Shown: piece by piece, positions 40,591 to 48,061 of the stretch
Layout of the letters: the number at the start of each line of letters is the position of its first letter
Numbering within the stretch: the stretch's first letter is position 1
Source of the DNA: Chloroflexota bacterium
GTDB lineage: Bacteria; Chloroflexota; Limnocylindria; Limnocylindrales; CSP1-4
NCBI GenBank assembly: GCA_004297395.1
Contig: SCUO01000061.1
Location: forward strand, 1-48,764
Direction: 5' to 3'
DNA length: 48,764 nucleotides
Made by a program: the position numbers and the translations under genes
Notes under the pieces: model-generated
What the model was told of the DNA's origin: nothing
Databases searched by the model: none
Seen by the model: only the letters and a program-made list of their open reading frames with translations

Positions 40591-41607
40591 TCACCGCGAG
40601 CCCTCGCGCCTCGCGGCCAGGGCCACCCACTCCCCCTCCACGGTGCGCTCGACCACGGCGAGGCCGACCCCTTCGAACGCCGCCGCGACCTCGGCCTCGC
40701 GGTCCTCGAAGATCCCCGACGCCAGGACGAGCCCGCCCGGTCGAACCTCGTCCCGGAGCGGCCCGGCGAGAGCGACGAGGACCGATGCGATGAGATTCGC
40801 GACCACGAGGTCGAACGGCGGCTCGCCGCTCGGCAGCGAGCCCTCGCGTGCCTGGATCCGGCGCACCAGGCGGTTGCGCCGGGCGTTCGCGAGCGTCGCC
40901 TCGATCGCGATCGGGTCGATGTCGAGGCCGCTGACGCGGCGGGCGCCGAGACGGGCGGCGGCGATCGACAGGATCCCCGAGCCGCAGCCGACGTCGAGGA
41001 CGCGGCCACCGACCAGCTCGCCTCGTGCCGCCGCGGCTTCGATGGCCTCGAGGCACAGCCGGGTCGTCGGGTGGAGCCCGGTCCCGAAGGCCATCCCGGG
41101 GTCGAGGTCGATCACGACGTCCCCGTCGGCCGCTCGATGCCGGCGCCACGTCGGCCGGATCACGAGGTGGCGCCCGATCCGCATGACCGGGAAATGGGTC
41201 TTCCAGGCGTCGGCCCAGTCGGCCTCGTCGACGAGCCGGGTCCGAAGCTCGCCGATTGGCCGCAGCCCGAAGGCCTGGAGATGGCCGAGCGCAGCCTCGG
41301 CCTCCCGGGCGGCGCGCAGCGCCGACGCGATGTCGCGGGCCGGGACGTAGGCCCGCACGATCGCGGGCCGCGCCTGGTCCAGGCGCGCCCCCAGACCCTC
41401 GTCGACGAGCTCGAACGCCGGTTCGACGCTCGTCCCTCCCGGCGCGACGCGTCCCAGGATCTCGCTGACGGCCTCGACGGCCTCGACGTCGGCCTCGACC
41501 GCGAGCTCCAGCCAAGCTCCGGTCGTCGGCGGCGTCGGCCCGGCGGTCGGCGCGGCCAGCGATCCTCGCCCAGCGAGCCGTCGGCCCGCCTCAGCCGAGC
41601 GCGTCAC
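40591..41607 (-). CDS. prmA: Ribosomal protein L11 methyltransferase
   Basis: A 338-residue S-adenosylmethionine-dependent enzyme that trimethylates lysines and the N-terminus of L11. An N-terminal substrate-recognition domain (residues about 20-130) is followed by the Rossmann methyltransferase: IDLDPGMAFGTGLHPTTRLC, motif I GGRVLDVGCGSGILSIAAAR, GLDIDPIAIEATLANARRNR and DLVVANLIASVLVALA. The GTG at 41607 lies 17 bases inside the end of dnaJ, so the two are translationally coupled; a dnaJ-prmA pair is a common bacterial arrangement. The longer upstream frame is only a shadow of dnaJ. Confidence 0.93.
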   Translation of the reverse strand: MTRSAEAGRRLAGRGSLAAPTAGPTPPTTGAWLELAVEADVEAVEAVSEILGRVAPGGTSVEPAFELVDEGLGARLDQARPAIVRAYVPARDIASALRAAREAEAALGHLQAFGLRPIGELRTRLVDEADWADAWKTHFPVMRIGRHLVIRPTWRRHRAADGDVVIDLDPGMAFGTGLHPTTRLCLEAIEAAAARGELVGGRVLDVGCGSGILSIAAARLGARRVSGLDIDPIAIEATLANARRNRLVRRIQAREGSLPSGEPPFDLVVANLIASVLVALAGPLRDEVRPGGLVLASGIFEDREAEVAAAFEGVGLAVVERTVEGEWVALAARREGSR

Positions 41608-42703
41608 GCACCTTGCCGAGCAGCCCGCCCCCGCCCTCGGCCACGATCTCGCCGGCCGCCTCGGCATAGGCGTGGAGGGCCTCGCGCTCGGCCTTCGAGA
41701 GCCGCGTCGGGACGGCGACGTCGACGATGACGTGGAGATCGCCGCGAACGGCCCGCCGGAGGTGCGGCACGCCCCGCCCGCGGAGGCGGATCTCCGTTCC
41801 GGGCTGGGTCCCGGGCTTGACCTCCACCTCGGCCTCCTCGCCCTCGACCGTCGGGACGAGGATCTTCGTCCCGAGCGCGGCCTGGGCGATCCCGATCGAG
41901 GCCTCGAAGATGAGCTCGGTGCCCTCGCGCTTGAGCTCCGGGTGGGGCGCGACGTGGACGGCAACGTAGAGACTGCCGGCCGGCCCGCCGCGGGGCCCGA
42001 CCTCGCCCTCGTTCGAGAGGCGGATCTGGTGGCCCTCGTCGATCCCGGCCGGGATTGTCACCCGGATTGTCCGCCGGCCCTCCGTCCGGCCGTCGCCCTT
42101 GCACGTCTCGCACGGCGTCTCGACGATCCGGCCGTCGCCATGGCAGCGCGGGCAGGCGGTGACGTTGACCATCTGGCCGAGCATCGTCTGGCGGACGCTG
42201 CGGACCTCGCCCCGGCCGTTGCACTGGGGGCAGGTCGTGGCCTCGGTGCCGGGCTTGGCGCCGGTTCCCGTGCACGTCTCGCACCGCCCGAGGACCGGGA
42301 ACTCGATCTCCTTCTCCGTCCCGAGGACCGCCTCGCGGAACGTGATCCGGAGGTCGTACCGGAGGTCCGAGCCGGCCGACGGTCGGCCACGTCGCCCCGC
42401 ACCGGCCCCCGCCGCGCCGCCGAAGAAGGCATCGAAGATGTCGGCGAAGCCACCGAAGCCGCCGAGGCCGGGATCACCCTCGACACCGGCGCTGCCGAAC
42501 ATGTCGTAGCGCTGCCGCCGATCGGGATCGGACAGGACCTGGTAGGCCTCGTTGATCTCCTTGAAGCGATCGTGGGCGGCGGGGTCCTGGTTGACGTCGG
42601 GATGCCACTGCTGGGCGAGCTTCCGGAACGCCTTCTTGATGTCCGCGTCGGACGCGCCGCGCGGGACGCCGAGGATCGAGTAGTAGTCGGTGGTCGTGGC
42701 CAT
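41591..42703 (-). CDS. dnaJ: Chaperone protein DnaJ
   Basis: A 370-residue type I Hsp40. The J domain (residues 4-68) has HPD in QQWHPDVNQDP. A short Gly/Phe region follows (GDPGLGGFGGFADIFDAFFG). Then come four zinc-finger repeats, CETCTGTG, CPQCNGRG, CPRCHGDG, CETCKGDG, and the C-terminal peptide-binding domains. It stimulates DnaK ATPase and holds unfolded proteins. dnaK and grpE are not in the window. A TAGACT box nine bases before the ATG, with no Shine-Dalgarno, suggests a leaderless transcript; no CIRCE or HAIR-type operator is visible. prmA follows with overlap. Confidence 0.96.
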   Translation of the reverse strand: MATTTDYYSILGVPRGASDADIKKAFRKLAQQWHPDVNQDPAAHDRFKEINEAYQVLSDPDRRQRYDMFGSAGVEGDPGLGGFGGFADIFDAFFGGAAGAGAGRRGRPSAGSDLRYDLRITFREAVLGTEKEIEFPVLGRCETCTGTGAKPGTEATTCPQCNGRGEVRSVRQTMLGQMVNVTACPRCHGDGRIVETPCETCKGDGRTEGRRTIRVTIPAGIDEGHQIRLSNEGEVGPRGGPAGSLYVAVHVAPHPELKREGTELIFEASIGIAQAALGTKILVPTVEGEEAEVEVKPGTQPGTEIRLRGRGVPHLRRAVRGDLHVIVDVAVPTRLSKAEREALHAYAEAAGEIVAEGGGGLLGKVRDALG

Positions 42704-42712
42704 GCAGGCGAG

Positions 42713-42718
42713 AGTCTA
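42713..42718 (-). promoter_or_regulatory. Probable leaderless -10 box for dnaJ
   Basis: TAGACT on the minus strand, nine bases before the ATG at 42703; it fits the TANNNT pattern seen at other starts here. Confidence 0.5.
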
Positions 42719-42760
42719 CGGGCCGAGGCCCGAGCGGTGGTCCCGGACGACGGCGACGGG

Positions 42761-42766
42761 TACCAT
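42761..42766 (+). promoter_or_regulatory. Probable leaderless -10 box for the deacetylase gene
   Basis: TACCAT, eight bases before the ATG at 42775, without a Shine-Dalgarno. Together with 42713-42718 it makes a compact divergent promoter of 71 bases. Confidence 0.5.
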
Positions 42767-42774
42767 CGGCCAGC

Positions 42775-43620
42775 ATGGAGACACCCCGGCTCACCGTCGC
42801 CCTGACCTTCGACCACGACGCGATCTCCGATTCCGTGCGCCGCGGCGACCCGCCGGTCAAGTTCTCCCACGCCGAGTTCGGGCCGCGTGTCGGCGCCCCC
42901 CGGATCCTGGAGCTCCTCCAGCGGGAAGCCATCCCGAGCACCTGGTTCGTACCGGGCCACACGCTCGTGACGTTTCCCGAATCGATCGAGGCGATCCTCG
43001 CCGGCGGCCACGAGCTGGCCTGCCACGGCTGGTATCACGAGGACTTCGCCGAGCTCGGCGAGGACGAGCAGCGGGGCATCCTGGAGCGCTGCGTGACGGC
43101 CGTCCGGGACGTCTCCGGCATGGCCCCGCATGGCCACCGGGCGCCGTACTGGGCCCTGGGCTCGCGGACGCTCGAGCTCGTCGAGGCGGCCGGGTTCGCC
43201 TACGACTCGTCGCTCATGGCCGACGACTACGCCCTCTACCGGGTCCGCCATGGCGACGTCCACACCGTCGCCGACGGGACGAGGTTCGGGGCCGAGGGCG
43301 CGCTCGTGGAGGTTCCCGTCTACTGGGCCCTCGATGACTGGCCCCTTTTCGAACCCGGCCCGGGTCGGGACGGGCTGGCCGCGCCGTCCCGCGTCCTGGA
43401 GCTCTGGCTCGGCGAGCTGCGCTACGCCCACGAGCATGCCCCGGGCGGCCTGCTCACGGTCACGATGCACCCCGAGTGCGTCGGTCGCGGTCACCGGATG
43501 GCGATGCTCGAGCAATTCATCGCCGCCGCTCGGGCCATGCCGGGGATCGCCTTCGAGCGCCTCGATACGTACGTCGAGCGCTGGCAGGTCGATACGCTCG
43601 GCCAGGGCGGTCGGGCCTGA
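42775..43620 (+). CDS. Polysaccharide deacetylase-family protein
   Basis: A 281-residue NodB-fold hydrolase. Motif 1 is LTFDHDAIS (metal-binding Asp pair), motif 2 HELACHGWYHEDF (His ligands), motif 3 GHRAPYWALG, motif 4 region YDSSLMADDYALY, and motif 5 LLTVTMHPECVGRG. The TFDHD form and the C-terminal MHP motif resemble the PuuE/peptidoglycan-deacetylase-like subgroup that includes allantoinases and other non-polysaccharide amidases, so an amidase on a small molecule is as likely as a cell-wall role. There is no signal peptide, which favours a cytoplasmic substrate. Divergent from dnaJ. Confidence 0.88.
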   Translation: METPRLTVALTFDHDAISDSVRRGDPPVKFSHAEFGPRVGAPRILELLQREAIPSTWFVPGHTLVTFPESIEAILAGGHELACHGWYHEDFAELGEDEQRGILERCVTAVRDVSGMAPHGHRAPYWALGSRTLELVEAAGFAYDSSLMADDYALYRVRHGDVHTVADGTRFGAEGALVEVPVYWALDDWPLFEPGPGRDGLAAPSRVLELWLGELRYAHEHAPGGLLTVTMHPECVGRGHRMAMLEQFIAAARAMPGIAFERLDTYVERWQVDTLGQGGRA

Positions 43621-44007
43621 GCGCCTTCGCCCGCGTCGCTCCCGAGCCACGCCTTACGCCCGCCGCGGAGCCCCGAGCCACGTCGGCCGCGCGATTTCGA
43701 CAGTATCCACCCGGGATGGCGTACGTCGACCGGTAGTTGACGATCGCCCTGAGCGTGAGCGGCTGTCAATGGCGAGACGCGGACGCACTCTCCCGACTTG
43801 CACGCGGGCTGGCTGCCCGCTGACGAGTGCCAGCAGGGATGGAATCCGACAGGGACATCAGCCTCGACATCGGGCTGCACCTACGGAGCCCGGCTCGGCG
43901 CGATCCACGTCGATCGAGACATGGGCGGAGCATGAAACGAGTGCCGAGCCATGAACCAGGCGCAGCAGACGCCCGCTCGCAGCCAGTAGCGGTCCCGCAG
44001 TCGGGCC
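43621..44007. other. Gene-free region, slightly lower GC
   Basis: 387 bases between the deacetylase gene and the convergent uracil-DNA glycosylase gene. GC is about 67 percent where I counted it, a little under the window mean. A stem GCGGGC/GCCCGC lies at 43804-43820. Short frames in both directions have no ribosome site or recognisable similarity. It may be a decayed gene; I cannot say which. Confidence 0.45.
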
Positions 44008-44736
44008 TCAGCCCCGCTCCGCTCGAATGCCTGCGATATCGCGGGCGCGGGCAAGCACGGCCCGGAACATCGCCGGCGTGAGCCTGCCGGTGAAGGTGTT
44101 CTGCTGGCTCGGATGGTAGCTGCGCACGATCGTGCGGCGCCCGATCTCGACCTCGGCGCCGTGCCCGAACCGCGGCCGCGGCCGCGGCACCGGCTCGCCC
44201 GCGCCGGCAAGGACCCGCAGGAACGCATCCCAGGCGAACTGGCCGAGGACGAGGACGACCCCGACCGTGTCGAGGATGGCCAGCTCGCGGGCAAGGAACG
44301 GTGCGCAGGTATCCCGCTCCTCGATCGTCGGCTTGTTGAGCGGCGGGGCGCAGCGGACGGCCGCCGCGATCCGAACGCCTCGAAGCGTCAGGCCGTCGTC
44401 GGCCCGCCGGCTCGAGGCCCGATTCCCCAGCCCGAGGTCGTGGAGCGCTGCCCACAGGAAGTCGCCCGAGGCATCGCCGGTGAAGACGCGCCCGGTCCGG
44501 TTGCCGCCGTGCGCCGCCGGCGCGAGGCCCACGATCAGGAGCCGCGCGTCGGGGTCGCCGAAGCCGGGCAGCGGCCTGCCCCAGTACGGCTCGTCGCGGT
44601 AGCGTGCGACCTTGTCGCGGGCGACCCCCTCGCGCCAGGCAACCAGCCGGGGGCAGCGGCGACACTCGACGATCTCGGCCTCGAGGGTCGCCAGCGCGGC
44701 GCGGCGGGCCCCCGGCCCCGGTTGAACCGACGTCAT
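44008..44736 (-). CDS. Uracil-DNA glycosylase, family 5 (UdgB-like)
   Basis: A 242-residue iron-sulfur DNA glycosylase that removes uracil and related lesions. The N-terminal CRRCPRL and later CAPPLNKPTIEERDTC provide the [4Fe-4S] Cys; motif 1 is VGLAPAAHGGNRTGRVFTGD and motif 2 is HPSQQNTFTGRL. GLAPAAHGGNRTG with Ala before Ala-His is the family-5 signature, in contrast to GEAPG of family 4. The gene lies nine bases beyond the stop of an ABC permease on the same strand, so they may be co-transcribed, although the functions are unrelated. Confidence 0.92.
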   Translation of the reverse strand: MTSVQPGPGARRAALATLEAEIVECRRCPRLVAWREGVARDKVARYRDEPYWGRPLPGFGDPDARLLIVGLAPAAHGGNRTGRVFTGDASGDFLWAALHDLGLGNRASSRRADDGLTLRGVRIAAAVRCAPPLNKPTIEERDTCAPFLARELAILDTVGVVLVLGQFAWDAFLRVLAGAGEPVPRPRPRFGHGAEVEIGRRTIVRSYHPSQQNTFTGRLTPAMFRAVLARARDIAGIRAERG

Positions 44737-44745
44737 CGCGACGCC

Positions 44746-45546
44746 CTACTTGAGCAGCAGCCGGTCGAGCCGCCGCGAGACGATCGCCAGGCCGGCCAGG
44801 CCCATGATCGCCAGGTAGGCGACGTGGACGAGCGTGCTCGGCCCGACGACGCCCACCGCCAGCGTCCGCAGCAGGTCCACGCCGTGGTACAGCGGCGTCA
44901 CCTGGACGAGGAGCTGGGCCGCCGGCGGCAGGCTGTCGAGCGGGAAGAACGTGCCGCTGAACAGGAACATCGGCAGGATCACGAGCTGGATGAGGTCGAA
45001 GTCCTGCCACGAGCGCATGAACGAGGTCGCGGCCATCCCGACGGCCGCGAAGGCAAAGCCGATCAGGAGCGCACCCGGGAGGGTCAGCAGGATCAACGGC
45101 GAGCGGGCCAGGCCGAACACGATCATCACGACCAGGAATCCGATCGCGTAGAGGCCACCCCGGATGAGCGCCCAGCCCAGCTCACCGAGGGAGATGTCGG
45201 CCGGCGACATCGGGGTCGTCAGGATCGAGGCGAACGTCTTGTCGTAGTTGAGCTTGAAGAAGAAGTTGAAGGTGCTCTCGGTGATCGCCCCGTTCATCGA
45301 CGAGGCGGCCAGCAGGGCCGGGGCCACGAACAGGGCGTACGGGATCGGCTGCCCGTCCGGCCCGGCGACGTCGCCGACCAGCCGGCCGAGCCCGAAGCCG
45401 ATCGACAGGAGGTAGAACAACGGCTCGAAGAAGCCGGACAGGATGACCATCCAGCCGTGCTTGTAGACGAGCAGATTGCGTTCGATCATCCGCAGCGCCC
45501 GGCGGCTGCCGAAGGCGAACAGCGGCGTGATCCTGAGGGCGGTCAT
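44746..45546 (-). CDS. ABC-2 type exporter permease
   Basis: A 266-residue permease with six membrane helices of the NodJ/DrrB type. ERNLLVYKHGWMVILSGFFE is the amphipathic start, and the conserved late motif LPMFLFSGTFFPLDSLPPAA is followed by TPLYHGVDLLRTLAVG. With its neighbour permease and the ATPase upstream it forms a heteromeric exporter. The ATG at 45546 follows the first permease by 11 bases. A longer frame upstream is a shadow of the first permease. Cargo unknown; relatives move lipids, antibiotics or lipo-oligosaccharides. Confidence 0.9.
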   Translation of the reverse strand: MTALRITPLFAFGSRRALRMIERNLLVYKHGWMVILSGFFEPLFYLLSIGFGLGRLVGDVAGPDGQPIPYALFVAPALLAASSMNGAITESTFNFFFKLNYDKTFASILTTPMSPADISLGELGWALIRGGLYAIGFLVVMIVFGLARSPLILLTLPGALLIGFAFAAVGMAATSFMRSWQDFDLIQLVILPMFLFSGTFFPLDSLPPAAQLLVQVTPLYHGVDLLRTLAVGVVGPSTLVHVAYLAIMGLAGLAIVSRRLDRLLLK

Positions 45547-45557
45547 CGAGTCACCGG

Positions 45558-46412
45558 TCAGCCCCGCACGAGCCGGGCTTCGAATGTCCGGGCCGCAGCG
45601 AGCACGCCGGCGACCGTGATCGCGCCGAGGACGACGACGTGGACGATGGCGAGGACGGGATCCCGGTCCACGGTGCCGAGCATCAGCTGCCGGCACAGGT
45701 CCACCCCGTGCCACAGCGGCGAGATCCAGGCGACCGGCTGGAGGAACCCCGGCAGGCTCTCGATCGGGTAGAACGTGCCGCTGAACAGGAACAGCGGGGT
45801 GATCCCGAACCGGAACATCGCGGCAAAGCGGTCGGGGGTCCGCTGGGTCGCGGTGAAGGCCATGATCGGGGCGGTGAAGGCCAGCCCGGTCAGGACCGCG
45901 GCGGGGATCGCCACCACGATCAGCGGCGAACGGCTGGCGCCGAACGCGACCACGACGATCGAGAAGGCGATCGAGATCATCGTCAGCCGGATCGCGATCC
46001 AGGCGAGGTTGCCGAGCACGATGTCGAGCGCCCGGATCGGGGTCGCGAACATCGCGTGGAAGATCTTGTTCCACTGCAGCCCGCCGAGGATCGGGAACGC
46101 GGCCTCGAACGAGCCGGACTGCATGACCGTCGCCGCGAGCAGGCCCGGGGCGAGGAACTGGAGGTAGGTCAGGCCGGCGAGCGACGGGTCGGGGTTCTGG
46201 TCGACGTAGCCACCGAGCCCGAGGCCCATCGCGGTCAGGAACAGGACCGGGATCCCGAACGAGCTGAACAGCGAGGCCCGGAACGTCCGCCGGTACTGGA
46301 GCGCCCGGTGCTCGATGACTCGGGCGATCGTGGTCCAGCTCGAAGCGAGGCCGGGTCCGGGCGCGGTGGTCCGCCCCCGGGCGTCGGTCAGCGCGGCCAT
46401 GGATCGGACCAT
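45558..46412 (-). CDS. ABC-2 type exporter permease, paralogue
   Basis: A 284-residue permease homologous to the next gene. IEHRALQYRRTFRASLFSSF is the N-terminal amphipathic part, FGITPLFLFSGTFYPIESLP the signature loop, and ISPLWHGVDLCRQLMLG the end motif. Two different permeases with one ATPase indicate an ABC heterodimer of transmembrane subunits. ATG 46412 or ATG 46400 are both possible; neither has a clear Shine-Dalgarno. The gene lies 32 bases after the ATPase stop. Confidence 0.9.
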   Translation of the reverse strand: MVRSMAALTDARGRTTAPGPGLASSWTTIARVIEHRALQYRRTFRASLFSSFGIPVLFLTAMGLGLGGYVDQNPDPSLAGLTYLQFLAPGLLAATVMQSGSFEAAFPILGGLQWNKIFHAMFATPIRALDIVLGNLAWIAIRLTMISIAFSIVVVAFGASRSPLIVVAIPAAVLTGLAFTAPIMAFTATQRTPDRFAAMFRFGITPLFLFSGTFYPIESLPGFLQPVAWISPLWHGVDLCRQLMLGTVDRDPVLAIVHVVVLGAITVAGVLAAARTFEARLVRG

Positions 46413-46444
46413 CGATCGGACACGTCGGCTGCTCGGCTGCTCGG

Positions 46445-47386
46445 TTACTCGACCAGGGACCGGCCGGTCAGCCGGAGGAAGACGTCCTCGAGCGTCGAGC
46501 GACGGACGAGCACGGTCTCGGGGTGGAGGCCGCGGTCCCGGGCCGCGAGGACCACGTCCTCGCCGTCGTCGGCGTAGAGCAGCACCCGGTCCGGCAACCG
46601 CTCGACGCGCTCGGCCAGGCCCTCGAACTGCCCGTCGAGGGTCTCCTGGATCCCGGGGGCGAACCGGAACTCGGCGACCTCCTTCGTGGAGTAGCGCTGG
46701 ATCAGCTCCTGCGGCGAGCCCTCGGCGACGATCTTCGCCTTGTCCATCACGACCAGCCGGTCGCAGAGCTGTTCGGCCTCATCCATGTAGTGGGTGGTCA
46801 GGACGAGCGTCACGCCGCGCTGCTTCAGCCGGTACAGCCGGTCCCAGACGAGGTGCCGGGCTTGCGGATCGAGGCCCGTGGTCGGTTCGTCGAGAAGCAT
46901 CACGTCCGGTTCGTTGATCAGGCTCCTGGCGATCGTGAGCCGCCGCTTCATCCCACCCGAAAGGGGTTCGACGAGGTCCTTGCCGCGATCGGCAAGCTGG
47001 ACGAACTCCAGGAGGTCGTCCGCCCGCCGGGCGCACTCCTCGCGCGTCAGCCCGAAGTAGCGGCCGTAGATCAGGAGGTTCTCGCGAACCGTCAGCTCGT
47101 TGTCGAGGGTGTCGTGCTGGGGCACCACGCCGAGCCGGGCCCGGATCTGGGGGCCGTCGTGGCGCGGGTCCATGTCGAGGATTCGAAGCTCGCCGCCGCT
47201 GATCGGCGACGTGCAGCCGATCATCCGCATCGTCGAGGTCTTGCCGGCGCCGTTGGGCCCCAGGAATCCGAAGGCCTCGCCCCTGGCGACGTCGAAATCG
47301 ACCGCGTCGACCGCCGTGAACGCGGCGAAACGCTTCGTGAGCGCGCGGGCATGAATGAGCGGCCGGGTCGCACCGTCGAGGGACAT
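46445..47386 (-). CDS. ABC exporter ATPase (NodI/DrrA type)
   Basis: A 313-residue nucleotide-binding protein. Walker A is GFLGPNGAGKTSTMRMI, the Q-loop GVVPQHDTLDNELTVRENL, the signature LSGGMKRRLTIARSL, Walker B DVMLLDEPTTGLDP, and the H-loop LVLTTHYMDEAEQL. The C-terminal extension ends STLEDVFLRLTGRSL, typical of the DrrA/NodI subgroup. It powers the two permeases downstream. The ATG is nine bases after a TAGGAT box with no ribosome site, so it is probably leaderless and heads the operon with the two permeases and perhaps the uracil-DNA glycosylase. Confidence 0.95.
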   Translation of the reverse strand: MSLDGATRPLIHARALTKRFAAFTAVDAVDFDVARGEAFGFLGPNGAGKTSTMRMIGCTSPISGGELRILDMDPRHDGPQIRARLGVVPQHDTLDNELTVRENLLIYGRYFGLTREECARRADDLLEFVQLADRGKDLVEPLSGGMKRRLTIARSLINEPDVMLLDEPTTGLDPQARHLVWDRLYRLKQRGVTLVLTTHYMDEAEQLCDRLVVMDKAKIVAEGSPQELIQRYSTKEVAEFRFAPGIQETLDGQFEGLAERVERLPDRVLLYADDGEDVVLAARDRGLHPETVLVRRSTLEDVFLRLTGRSLVE

Positions 47387-47395
47387 GGGCGCCGA

Positions 47396-47401
47396 ATCCT
47401 A
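47396..47401 (-). promoter_or_regulatory. Probable leaderless -10 box for the ABC operon
   Basis: TAGGAT on the minus strand, nine bases before the ATG at 47386. Confidence 0.5.
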
Positions 47402-47425
47402 CCCGGATGACCGTGCCTGCGCCGC

Positions 47426-47431
47426 TACCCT
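47426..47431 (+). promoter_or_regulatory. Probable leaderless -10 box for the deaminase gene
   Basis: TACCCT, six bases before the GTG at 47438, without a Shine-Dalgarno. With 47396-47401 it makes a divergent leaderless promoter pair within 51 bases. Confidence 0.5.
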
Positions 47432-47437
47432 GATGGC

Positions 47438-47902
47438 GTGCCGAACATCGACCGCGAAGCCCTCGTCCGGGCCTGCATGGTCATCGCCGCGGAGGCTGGG
47501 CGGCGCAGCGATCCGCCGTTCGGGGCCGTGCTCGTCGCGCCCGGCGGCGTGATCCTGGCCCGGGCGGCCAACTCCCAGGCCTCGGGTGCCGACCCGACCG
47601 CCCATGCCGAGATCAACCTCCTGCGGACGGCCGCGCCAGCCGGCCACCTCCCGCCGCTTCGCGGCACGACCATCGTCGTCAACGCCGAGCCGTGCTCGAT
47701 GTGCGCTTCCGCGATCGTCAAGGCCGAGGTCGGCGAGGTCATCTACGGCGCACCCCACGAGCCGCACATGGACCCGGACCTGTCGTTGGCTGATGTCCTG
47801 GCTCGCTCCCGCCGACCACCCATTGTGATCGGCGGGGTCCTTGCCGCCGAGTGTGCCGCCCAGATCGCTACCTTCCGCGCCCTCGTGCCCCCGCCCGACT
47901 GA
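47438..47902 (+). CDS. Cytidine/deoxycytidylate deaminase-fold nucleoside or base deaminase
   Basis: A 154-residue zinc deaminase. The catalytic His-Ala-Glu is in DPTAHAEINLLR and the zinc Cys pair in NAEPCSMCASAIVKAEVGEV. The PCSMC spacing and the following EVIYG resemble guanine deaminase and tRNA adenosine deaminase TadA. The N-terminal RACMVIAAEAGRRSDPPFGA matches both; the C-terminal part favours a free-base deaminase over TadA, but I cannot decide. GTG start with a -10-like box six bases upstream. Tandem repeats begin at its stop codon. Confidence 0.87.
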   Translation: MPNIDREALVRACMVIAAEAGRRSDPPFGAVLVAPGGVILARAANSQASGADPTAHAEINLLRTAAPAGHLPPLRGTTIVVNAEPCSMCASAIVKAEVGEVIYGAPHEPHMDPDLSLADVLARSRRPPIVIGGVLAAECAAQIATFRALVPPPD

Positions 47903-47956
47903 CCGCGCTCGACTGACCGCGCTCGACTGACCGCTCGACTGACCGCTCGACTGACC
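47900..47956. repeat. Tandem repeats overlapping the deaminase stop
   Basis: TGACCGCGCTCGAC twice (47900-47927), then TGACCGCTCGAC twice (47928-47951), then TGACC. Each unit starts with TGA and the first TGA is the gene's stop, so the array supplies further stop triplets downstream. Confidence 0.85.
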
Positions 47957-48035
47957 AGGCGGGCGCGGGCGCGTGGAGGCGAAGCGTCCCCCGACTTCGG
48001 GTCGGACGGCACTCCGGGCCGCTCGGGCGTCGCCC

Positions 48036-48041
48036 TACCCT
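48036..48041 (+). promoter_or_regulatory. Possible -10 box for the phosphatase gene
   Basis: TACCCT, 20 bases before GTG 48062, leaving room for a short leader with GCAGGGG as ribosome site. Confidence 0.35.
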
Positions 48042-48061
48042 CGGGACGGTCCGCAGGGGTC

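Noticed and set aside
40591-41964. Longer prmA starting at 41964
   Set aside because: The extra N-terminal 119 codons are a frame shadow of dnaJ; the GTG at 41607 gives a normal-length PrmA.
43621-44007. Possible decayed mobile element or lost gene
   Set aside because: GC is only slightly lower, there are no terminal repeats or transposase motifs, and short frames match nothing that I recognise.
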